Shown piece by piece: positions 48,201 through 55,007 of a stretch of 55,007 bases of DNA. Origin of the DNA: Gammaproteobacteria bacterium (lineage in GTDB: Bacteria > Pseudomonadota > Gammaproteobacteria > JABABF01 > JAHRAO01); the NCBI GenBank assembly GCA_020027215.1, contig JAHRAO010000027.1, positions 1-55,007 of the forward strand, written 5' to 3'. The notes under the pieces were generated by a model that searched no databases, was not told the DNA's origin, and saw only the letters and a list, made by a program, of their open reading frames with translations. Made by a program: the position numbers and the translations under genes. Every line of letters begins with the position of its first letter. The stretch's first letter is position 1.

Positions 48201-49541
48201 TTAGGCATCTGCTTGAAAGGGATAATATGCTCCTATGCCTAACAATTGGGTGAGATCATCCAATGCCGTGCGGCATTCATCGCAAAAATCAGGGTCGCGC
48301 AAGTCGTTTAAGGTGAGCGTATCGCGATAATGCCGCTTCACCCAATTGCGTAAAACATCAAGCGTGTCGTTGTGCACAATAAATGCCGAATTGACCCGTT
48401 GCAATTCTGCGCTACTGAGCACCACCCGCAATCGGAGACAAGCGGGACCACCACCATTGTGCATACTTTGCCGCACATTGACAAATTGTATCTGCCGAAT
48501 AGGTTGGGACGCATCACTCACCAACTCATCTAAATATTGGCGGACATCTGGATCTTCGTCACATTCGCTCGGTGCCACAAGTCGCATTTCTGTCATGTCC
48601 CCTTGGGGCGAAGACAATAACTGGCTATTAAATAAATAACTATTCACCGCTTTGGTGACACTTATCCGTTGGGATGGGACACAAATGGGCATAAACGCTA
48701 AGCGTTCATGTAATTGCTCAAATACCCGCTGTTGCGATTCGTTAGTAAAAGCCATTTCATGAAAAAATAATACTGGCCCATTACCGCATGCCACCACATC
48801 ATTATGAAAGGCACCGCTATGAATGACTTCGGGTGATTGGCATAAAAATAAAGCGTGCTCAATACTATGACGGCGAGACACCGCTTGGCTGGCATATAGA
48901 TCTTGACGGGCGGGAAAGAGCCAATTGCTTGTGTCTGTTTGACGGCTCTGCCCATAAACAAATACATTGACCCCGCGTACACCGTGATGGGTGGCGAGAC
49001 GAAGATGATTAGCCGCGCCTTCATCGGCAAAAAGCAATTGTGCGGGAAGAGGTGGGTGGATATGAAAAGAGCGCACATCGGAAAATATGGTGCACAGACA
49101 GTGGGCTGTTGCCTCACTTTCTATAGTGCGATGATGAGTTTTGATCATATTCGCTGGGGTAAAATGCACCCGACCATCACCGCTATCTGTCGAAGGAGTG
49201 ACGGTTGCCGCATTGGCTGTCCACATATTCGACGCCGAATACACCAAAGAGAGCAGGTCGCTATGGTGTGCGGCGACCTTGCATAAAATGGTGCGATCGG
49301 TGCCCGTGAACCCTAACTGGCGCAGTTGGGCAATGTCTGGACGTTGCTGCGGAGGAAAAAAACCTTGTGTATAACCCCAATCGACTAACATTTGCATTTT
49401 ATCTAATCCCTGTAATGCTGCTTGTTTGGGATGAGAAGTCTGGTGCATGTGGCGGTGCGATGCTAAATTTCCCGTTCCCAATCCACTGTAATTATGGCTT
49501 GGACCTATAAGGCCATCAAAATTGACCTCATAGTGACTCAT
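48201..49541 (-). CDS. astB: N-succinylarginine dihydrolase
   Basis: Second step of the arginine succinyltransferase pathway: removes two ammonia and CO2 from succinylarginine to give succinylornithine. The protein is 446 residues from the ATG at 49541, where ATGA overlaps the astD stop and the family opening HYEVNFDGLIGPSHNYSGL begins. Guanidine-modifying superfamily residues are in FADEGAANHLRL, SGAFHNDVVACGNG (catalytic His) and NGGGPACLRLRVVL (catalytic Cys). Upstream in-frame codons belong to astD. Confidence 0.97.
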   Translation of the reverse strand: MSHYEVNFDGLIGPSHNYSGLGTGNLASHRHMHQTSHPKQAALQGLDKMQMLVDWGYTQGFFPPQQRPDIAQLRQLGFTGTDRTILCKVAAHHSDLLSLVYSASNMWTANAATVTPSTDSGDGRVHFTPANMIKTHHRTIESEATAHCLCTIFSDVRSFHIHPPLPAQLLFADEGAANHLRLATHHGVRGVNVFVYGQSRQTDTSNWLFPARQDLYASQAVSRRHSIEHALFLCQSPEVIHSGAFHNDVVACGNGPVLFFHEMAFTNESQQRVFEQLHERLAFMPICVPSQRISVTKAVNSYLFNSQLLSSPQGDMTEMRLVAPSECDEDPDVRQYLDELVSDASQPIRQIQFVNVRQSMHNGGGPACLRLRVVLSSAELQRVNSAFIVHNDTLDVLRNWVKRHYRDTLTLNDLRDPDFCDECRTALDDLTQLLGIGAYYPFQADA

Positions 49542-50989
49542 GGGATGAGACCCGGTATGGGTAGCGGTGTATCCATTTGATCTGTGTAGCTTTGCGCTTG
49601 TGGCCATGCGCAATAATCGGCTGCATAATAAGCACTTGGGCGATAATTTCCACTATGTCCTATGCCTCCGAAAGGGAGCGTGCTCGGTGCGCCAGTCGTT
49701 GGGCGGTTAATGGCGATAACACCGGCGCGAATGTTGGCCGTGAATTGTTCGTGGTGCTGGACATTATTGCTAATCAAACCCGCGGCTAAACCAAAGCGAG
49801 TGTTATTGGCAATGCGCAGAGCGGCGTCAAAATCGCCAGCCGTATTCACTTGCAGCAAAGGTCCAAACCACTCTTCATCGGGCACCGCACAGCCGTCTAC
49901 TTGGACAATACCCGGACGCAATAAATTGCTCGTATTGTCGGTGCGGCCTTCAGCCATAGATCGCAGAATTGTGCCCCCTAAATTGCGGAGTTTTTTCTCA
50001 GCGCGCAATAGTGCCTGTACCGCTTGGTGATGAATTAGAGGTCCCATAAACGGTTCTGGCTGACTATCATATCTGCCGACAATAAGCCGATCCACCGCCG
50101 CCGCCAGCGTCTGAAGCAGTTGATCGCTACGGGAAGATCGCACAATAATTAAGCGTCGTGCACAAGTGCAGCGTTGTCCTGCACTCGCATAAGCGCTGAG
50201 AATAATCAGGCGCACGACAGCGTCAAGATTAGAAATGTCATCATCCACAATCAGTGCGTTATTGCCGCCCATTTCCAATGCCAGCAGGATTTCTGGTTTT
50301 CCAGCAAATTGTCGGTGTAATGTGCGCCCCGTCACCGCTGAACCCGTGAATAATAAGCCATTGATAGGAGTGCGGCTCAACGCAGCACCCACCAAACCTC
50401 CGCCTTGTACTAAATTGAGCACACCGGGTGGGAGATCGGCGTTATGCCATAAAGCAACTATTTTTTCGGCAGTATGGGGAACCCATTCGCTCGGTTTGAA
50501 AACCACCGTATTGCCCGCCAATAAAGCGGGCATGATATGCCCATTGGGTAAATGTCCGGGAAAATTATATGGGCCATAAACTGCCATTACCCCATGCGGT
50601 CTATGGCGCAACCGCACTGCATCCTTATCCCACTGTCCCGCTCGTTCTTTGTGCGCCTCTATGGTGATGTCTGCCTTTCTTATCATGGCATCAATTTCGG
50701 CATTGGCTTCCCATATAGGTTTCCCCGTTTCAGAACTTATGGTGGCGACCAACTCGTCGCGGTGGTCATTCAGCAATACTGTGAATTTTTTGATGAGCGC
50801 ACTGCGCTGAGCACATGTTGTATTGTGCCATGACAATTGCGCTTTGCCTGCGGCACGCACTGCCATTTCAACTTGTGCGGCGCTTGCCGTTTTTTTTTGC
50901 CATAGAATTTGGTGATTAAAAGGATCCACCGAACGGAGCATAGCTCCTTTTCCCAGTTTCCACGCCCCGTCAATATACAATCCTTTCAT
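49538..50989 (-). CDS. astD: N-succinylglutamate 5-semialdehyde dehydrogenase
   Basis: Fourth step of the pathway: oxidises succinylglutamate semialdehyde to succinylglutamate with NAD. The 483-residue aldehyde dehydrogenase starts at the ATG at 50989, which overlaps the astA stop as ATGA and gives the AstD-type opening LYIDGAWKLGKG. The catalytic Cys is in SAGQRCTCARR and the base Glu in LALEMGGNNALIV. GVMAVYGPYNFPGHLPNGHI is characteristic of AstD. An ATG five codons upstream is less likely. Confidence 0.96.
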   Translation of the reverse strand: MKGLYIDGAWKLGKGAMLRSVDPFNHQILWQKKTASAAQVEMAVRAAGKAQLSWHNTTCAQRSALIKKFTVLLNDHRDELVATISSETGKPIWEANAEIDAMIRKADITIEAHKERAGQWDKDAVRLRHRPHGVMAVYGPYNFPGHLPNGHIMPALLAGNTVVFKPSEWVPHTAEKIVALWHNADLPPGVLNLVQGGGLVGAALSRTPINGLLFTGSAVTGRTLHRQFAGKPEILLALEMGGNNALIVDDDISNLDAVVRLIILSAYASAGQRCTCARRLIIVRSSRSDQLLQTLAAAVDRLIVGRYDSQPEPFMGPLIHHQAVQALLRAEKKLRNLGGTILRSMAEGRTDNTSNLLRPGIVQVDGCAVPDEEWFGPLLQVNTAGDFDAALRIANNTRFGLAAGLISNNVQHHEQFTANIRAGVIAINRPTTGAPSTLPFGGIGHSGNYRPSAYYAADYCAWPQAQSYTDQMDTPLPIPGLIP

Positions 50990-51999
50990 AGAATGGATAA
51001 GCATAATACCGAATCGTTCTTTTTCACTTCCAACAATTCAGCACGCGTGCGGTCAATAACAATAGCATCTGCTTTATGCGCAGCGGGGGTATAGATTGCA
51101 CAAAACCGACTTAAGCGAGCGGAAGCCACTAAAGTGGGAGGTGCGTCAACTTCGGTGCCGATTTGTACTCGCTTTTTTTGGAGATGGCGCACAGTTTTCA
51201 AATGACCAGTAGGTGCTCTCAAAATAGGACCTGCATCAAAAATATCCACCATTTGCTCATAAATAAATCCCTCTTTTTGCAATAGTTTTAGGGCACGGTG
51301 CGAATAAAAATTGGGTTTTCCGATCACCTGTCGCACACTTTTGGGGATCAAACAACAATAAATGGGGTATTTGGGCATCAATTCGGTAATGAATTGGTTG
51401 GTTTCAATGCCACATAAATAGTCGGCTTCTGCAAAATCCATATCAAAAAATTTTTCTCCAATCGCGCGCCAAAAAGGACTGCGGCCTTTTTGGTCGGTGT
51501 AGCCTCTAATTTGAGCGATGACAAACGGGGCGAAACGCTTAGCAAATTCACCCATCAACATATAGCGTGACTTGCTGAGCCAGCCGCCATTGCCACGATA
51601 ATCGGGGTGAATAAATAAAGCACTCACTTCGGAGCAATCGGTATAATCATTGGTTAATTGCAGCAGATCGCTACGGATTTCTTTATTGAGTGAATGCGAG
51701 TAGTGTGTAATCGGCACTAAGCGATAGGCATAAAAAGCTTGCGCGGCGCCTGTTTTGGTGTAAATTGCCGCCGTACCGACTATTTTTTGCTTTGCCGTAT
51801 CTTCCATCACCAATAAAAAGTAATCCGAGGGGTGGGATTTTCGCCGCGCAAATGTCTTTATTGAACAATTGATTTTTTTCAGCAGGGCGGGCTCGTTCGG
51901 CGGTAAAGAAGTCAGTCCCTGCCCTGCAATGTGTGCCAATTCTAATATGTCCGCTAAATCGGTGCGTTGAACCGCACGCACACGTAATTGTGGCATCAT
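50986..51999 (-). CDS. astA: Arginine N-succinyltransferase
   Basis: First step of the pathway: transfers succinyl from succinyl-CoA to the alpha-amino group of arginine. The 337-residue GNAT-like protein shows RAVQRTDLADILELA, GQGLTSLPPNEPAL, SALFIHPDYRGNGGWLSKSRYML (acyl-CoA-binding region) and the C-terminal FCAIYTPAAH segment. Its start overlaps the stop of the upstream M20 gene as ATGA, and its stop overlaps astD, so all four genes appear translationally coupled. Confidence 0.96.
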   Translation of the reverse strand: MMPQLRVRAVQRTDLADILELAHIAGQGLTSLPPNEPALLKKINCSIKTFARRKSHPSDYFLLVMEDTAKQKIVGTAAIYTKTGAAQAFYAYRLVPITHYSHSLNKEIRSDLLQLTNDYTDCSEVSALFIHPDYRGNGGWLSKSRYMLMGEFAKRFAPFVIAQIRGYTDQKGRSPFWRAIGEKFFDMDFAEADYLCGIETNQFITELMPKYPIYCCLIPKSVRQVIGKPNFYSHRALKLLQKEGFIYEQMVDIFDAGPILRAPTGHLKTVRHLQKKRVQIGTEVDAPPTLVASARLSRFCAIYTPAAHKADAIVIDRTRAELLEVKKNDSVLCLSIL

Positions 52000-53210
52000 A
52001 CGCTTGCCTCGCTGAGTTGCACCATGAACAAAGCCGATAATTGTGCGCGCTCAACAAAGCTCTCCACGCAGGCATATTCTTTGTCGCTATGAATATAGGC
52101 GCCGCGTACTCCCAAAGTATCAATATTGGGAACGCCCGCTGCTGCTAAATTATTCCCCTCACAGCATCCGCCGACATCGCGCCAAGTGATTGGGAGATCG
52201 AGCCGGGCACCGCACTGCTTGAGGATGGCAAATAATTGGTCTTGCTGTGGCGTCATGGGTTTGGGTGGGCGATGAAAACCGCCGTGAATGTCAATTGTGC
52301 ATTGATGTTTTTTACTCATTGCGGCGATAATCTCGCGCATTTGGTGATACACACTATCGCCCTGTTCTCGGTGATGGATGCGGATATTGGTATGACATAT
52401 ACACCGATCGGGCACCGTGTTGGACGCACTTCCTCCGTGTATCACCCCGACATTGACCGTTAAGCCATTGGATTGATCGCTGAGCGCTGATAATTGCACT
52501 GCCGCATCGGACAGAGCAACAATTGCGTTGCGCCCCGCAAAAAACTCTCTGCCCGCATGGGCGCTCTTCCCTTCCGCCACTAAAGTAAAATTGCCACTCC
52601 CCTTGCGTGCGGCAGCAAATGCCCCGTCCGGTAGCGATGGTTCGTATGTTAAACCATAATGTGCATTGGCGGCAAGATCGGTCAATACGGAGACCGAAGC
52701 GGGCGACCCCACCTCTTCTTCTGGGGAAATGGCAACCGTAATGCCAATATTCTCACCCATCGCCGATTGCGTCACTGCATATAATGCCTCAAACAAAACA
52801 ACCAACCCGCCTTTCATGTCTGCTGTCCCGGGACCATGTAAGCGGTTATCTGCTAAGCGGCACTGATTAAAAACACTTTCCACTGGGAAGACGGTATCGC
52901 TATGTCCAGTGCACAAGAACTGGATCGGCGCATGCGGATTGAGGCGAAAAATCTGTAGTGGCGGAAAGGTGTGTGGAGCTGATTCACCGCGCTGATCAAT
53001 CATTTGTATTGGGGGAAGATCTCTTTCCTCATAAGTTGCGTTGAGAGGCGCAAAAAGATCTTTGAGTTCCATCTGCACCGCTCGTATACCTTCGCTGTGA
53101 TAGCTACCCGAATTGATATTGCATAGATCCATGGTGCGCTTCACCATAATATGCTGTTGCCCTTCGATTTGCCTTAGCATATGGTCAATCTGCTTATTTT
53201 TCATCTGCAT
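51996..53210 (-). CDS. M20-family metallohydrolase heading the ast operon
   Basis: A 404-residue zinc hydrolase of the M20 family (carboxypeptidase G2, ArgE and DapE relatives). Metal ligands are in CTGHSDTVFP, DMKGGLVVLFEA, SPEEEVGSPAS, TYEPSLPDG and AYIHSDKEYACV. The family cleaves N-acyl amino acids. I start it at the ATG at 53210, with AAGGA eight bases upstream. It is the first gene of the ast operon, coupled to astA by ATGA. Because astE, the usual M14-type succinylglutamate desuccinylase, is absent here, this enzyme may do that job. That is inference; ArgE-like deacetylation is an alternative. Confidence 0.88.
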   Translation of the reverse strand: MQMKNKQIDHMLRQIEGQQHIMVKRTMDLCNINSGSYHSEGIRAVQMELKDLFAPLNATYEERDLPPIQMIDQRGESAPHTFPPLQIFRLNPHAPIQFLCTGHSDTVFPVESVFNQCRLADNRLHGPGTADMKGGLVVLFEALYAVTQSAMGENIGITVAISPEEEVGSPASVSVLTDLAANAHYGLTYEPSLPDGAFAAARKGSGNFTLVAEGKSAHAGREFFAGRNAIVALSDAAVQLSALSDQSNGLTVNVGVIHGGSASNTVPDRCICHTNIRIHHREQGDSVYHQMREIIAAMSKKHQCTIDIHGGFHRPPKPMTPQQDQLFAILKQCGARLDLPITWRDVGGCCEGNNLAAAGVPNIDTLGVRGAYIHSDKEYACVESFVERAQLSALFMVQLSEASV

Positions 53211-53283
53211 GCCCCGCTTCCTTATTGTATCAATTTCCGCACCTGTTACGCAATGGCGCACCAGCACGTGTAGTATCCATAGC

Positions 53284-53423
53284 GTTATAGCCACTATAAT
53301 TTATACTACCCTGAACCTTATCACAGAAGGACACTTGAAGGCATTTTTGATGTGCCCAAGAGTGAATGGTCGGAAGAGATTATTGCAATTTTTTTAGGAG
53401 GTAAAGGCGCTTACGAAGATTGA
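53284..53423 (+). pseudogene. Possible 3' remnant of an unknown gene
   Basis: One plus-strand frame is open from 53284 to the TGA at 53421-53423 and reads a protein-like sequence: YYPEPYHRRTLEGIFDVPK, then SEWSEEIIAIFLGGKGAYED. It has no ATG; a GTG at 53352 would leave only 23 codons. I do not recognise it. It could be the tail of a lost gene or chance. The rest of the gap up to 53616 holds no gene that I can support. Confidence 0.2.
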
Positions 53424-53616
53424 CGCGGATATTTGAACGGGTAAGAAGAGCTATGCCGCAAGAAATAGACATTTGTTTTAATCGGTGTGAACGCCGTATT
53501 TTTATTGCCGGCATACCGAACCCGTTGCAACCCACCTGCATCTGCTATCCACTTGATCTCGGAAAAATGACTTGCGCAGAGATCATTTTCCATACGTGCC
53601 TATACGGGACGCTGTA

Positions 53617-54606
53617 TTATCTTTTTGTGGGTCTATCGGTGATGCCGATCGCCTCCGGAACCATATCTTGTGGATCGACATAAGGTTGGATGGAGGAAGG
53701 CAAACCAAACAATGCATGTATATATGCAATGGGCTTTAAGAACGAACTTGCCGATTTCCATCGTAGCCGACGATGAAAAATGGTGAGCGGTAAAAAAATG
53801 ATTATGAAGGGCAGGGTCAGTAACATTTTAAAAACTTTCAGATAGAGCGATAATGGAGTGAGTATCTTTAATTGCAAATCAATGTAGGCGTTGCAGACAT
53901 TATGGATGTATTTTCTACGCGTATATTGCTTAAAAGAATAGCGTTCGGCAGGATATGTATGAAATACTTGCGCTGTCTCTACCCGAATCATCTTCATGTG
54001 CATTAATGCGGCGCGCTTAAAAAAATCGGCATCTTCTGAACCGCTGAAATTGTATTGTGTATCAAATCGCATTTTTTTCTCGTCATAAACCCGCCGTCTC
54101 ATAATATAGTTTGAAGAACTTGCTCCACTAACAGGACGTACCGCTCTCCAGTTTAGTTTTCCCCTTAGTGTGCGCGTAGAAAAGCGGCTCCGTCCAGCAA
54201 CCACATTGATCTCTAAACCAAAGCATAAATCTGCGGGATAAGTGATTAAATGATGATAAATTTGGCGCAGCCATTCACTGGATGCCACATTGTCGTCATC
54301 AATAGAGGCAATATAATCCGCCGATTGCTCTAATCCATAATCAATGATGCGATTGCGCACATTGCTTAATCCCCGCCGTGGTTCATTTGTGTACTGGATA
54401 CTTGTTTCGTGTTGTTTGTTAAAGTCTGCAACGACCGATCTCGCACTGCATTGAGCATCATTGTCTACCACCGCAAAAGTAATGCGCGCATTCTCTACTG
54501 GTTGCATACTGATCAGTGCCGACATTGCACGTTGTAGAAACTTCGGTCGTTGGCAAGTCGGAATGGCGACCAGAATATGTGGGATAGATTGTTGAGCAAG
54601 TGTCAT
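53617..54606 (-). CDS. Family 2 glycosyltransferase
   Basis: A 329-residue inverting glycosyltransferase of the GT-A/GT2 type, acting at the cytoplasmic face of the inner membrane, probably in surface polysaccharide or LPS synthesis. The nucleotide-sugar fold begins ILVAIPTCQRPKFLQRAM. The metal-binding DxD is in YIASIDDDNVASSEWL, and the acceptor/base region is NFSGSEDADFFKRA. A hydrophobic segment near the C-terminus (about 262-282, LLTLPFIIIFLPLTIF) suggests membrane association. It stands alone; sugar and acceptor cannot be read from sequence. Confidence 0.88.
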   Translation of the reverse strand: MTLAQQSIPHILVAIPTCQRPKFLQRAMSALISMQPVENARITFAVVDNDAQCSARSVVADFNKQHETSIQYTNEPRRGLSNVRNRIIDYGLEQSADYIASIDDDNVASSEWLRQIYHHLITYPADLCFGLEINVVAGRSRFSTRTLRGKLNWRAVRPVSGASSSNYIMRRRVYDEKKMRFDTQYNFSGSEDADFFKRAALMHMKMIRVETAQVFHTYPAERYSFKQYTRRKYIHNVCNAYIDLQLKILTPLSLYLKVFKMLLTLPFIIIFLPLTIFHRRLRWKSASSFLKPIAYIHALFGLPSSIQPYVDPQDMVPEAIGITDRPTKR

Positions 54607-54797
54607 GGAACTTTGTGTGCCTATATATCTTTATCAGTGATTATGAACTATGCACCCACTATACGCAATTAAATGTTTGTTGTGCCCGAATGGCAAATCT
54701 TCACCCCGACATGCACCGAGCCCAATATCGCACATGACTCATTGATTAAAGGGTGTATTATGACAACGCTACACTTTCTTTTGCCATACAATAAAGG

Positions 54798-55007
54798 TCA
54801 GATTAGGGCGATCATGCCCCCAGTTGCAGCGATAATGGTGCCGGCTAAAGCGATGTTGGTGAGGATAACGCGGTTCATGCAATGGGCAAGTTTTGTTTCC
54901 ATGCGACTTTCCAACGCGTCCATACGCGTTTCCATATGTGCTTCCAACGCGCTCATACGTGCTTCTATGCGTGCCTCCAACGCACTCATACGAACTTCCA
55001 TACGTGC
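54798..55007 (-). CDS. Coiled-coil protein with C-terminal membrane anchor (partial)
   Basis: The frame is open to the right edge, so only the C-terminal 69 codons are seen and the true start is outside the window. Three 11-residue repeats of the form RM(S/D)ALE(A/S)(R/H)(M/I)E(A/T) form a charged amphipathic helix or coiled coil. A membrane segment (about 48-67 from the first internal ATG, LTNIALAGTIIAATGGMIALI) closes the protein. This layout is common in small membrane-tethered coiled-coil proteins of phage and chromosomal origin. No function is assigned. Confidence 0.6.
   Translation of the reverse strand, partial: ARMEVRMSALEARIEARMSALEAHMETRMDALESRMETKLAHCMNRVILTNIALAGTIIAATGGMIALI
54894..54992 (-). 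repeat. 33-bp tandem repeat in the edge coiled-coil gene
   Basis: Three in-phase 33-bp copies at 54894-54926, 54927-54959 and 54960-54992 encode 11-residue units. A partial fourth copy begins at 54993 and runs into the edge. Copies share the core CCAACGC and CATACG at fixed places and differ at a few bases. Confidence 0.88.

Noticed and set aside
53420-53683. 87-codon plus-strand open frame starting with TTG near 53420
   Set aside because: Its second half lies antisense to the 3' end of the glycosyltransferase gene, a GGAGG is too far upstream (about 18 bases), and the cysteine-rich translation shows no family motif.

Overview
The window reads as chromosomal DNA of a gammaproteobacterium with a compact genome. 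The evidence is the gene content and order: rsxABCDGE followed by mreBCD and yhdP; an lptD gene that keeps the four-cysteine pattern, next to surA; grpE-dnaK-dnaJ-dapB; and an astA/astD/astB arginine-succinylase cluster. I do not assign a genus. Genes are tightly packed, with many ATGA start/stop overlaps, several convergent genes whose 3' ends overlap, and frequent GTG or TTG starts. Functions are read from motifs and length; no database search was possible.

Layout. 1-208: edge of a CRISPR array (36-bp repeats, 30-bp spacers, type II-C-like), abutting the 3' end of a large surface lipoprotein with cadherin-like tandem repeats and GLUG motifs (202-3243, minus). 3445-7121: a small membrane protein, a polytopic GT-C-like membrane protein and a sodium/solute symporter. 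7246-11968: glnA joined by a one-base overlap to rpsL-rpsG, then fusA and tRNA-Phe; no tuf follows fusA. 12233-13361: a small outer-membrane-type protein and a decayed tandem copy of its 5' end. 13362-16028: sulfurtransferase, psd (no usual start codon) and an iron-binding lipoprotein. 15997-19748 (minus): thiDE fusion, thiG, a DMT exporter and an unknown membrane protein. 19892-30356 (plus): the Rsx/Rnf electron-transfer complex, the MreBCD shape operon and YhdP. 30365-35999 (minus): TauE-like permease, 4Fe-4S-type CysH, then a probable lysine-catabolic trio. 36049-48194 (plus): nrdB behind a very good sigma-70 promoter, the grpE-dnaK-dnaJ chaperone operon behind a textbook sigma-32 promoter, and dapB, lptD, surA, leuS. 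48201-53210 (minus): arginine succinyltransferase cluster with an M20 hydrolase in place of astE. 53617-55007 (minus): a family 2 glycosyltransferase and a coiled-coil membrane protein that runs off the edge.

Working together: the ast cluster (arginine to glutamate) and the saccharopine-dehydrogenase-like/ALDH7/GDH trio (lysine to aminoadipate, with glutamate handling) suggest an amino-acid-using lifestyle. The FbpA-like protein, Rsx complex, CysH and ThiG fit an iron-sulfur-rich metabolism. The observations I find most worth checking are the glnA-rpsL coupling, a 34-residue insertion in ribosomal protein S7, a nested inverted repeat between rpsG and fusA, the psd start, the decayed gene duplication and the CRISPR array edge. 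I did not find a clearly new multi-gene system.
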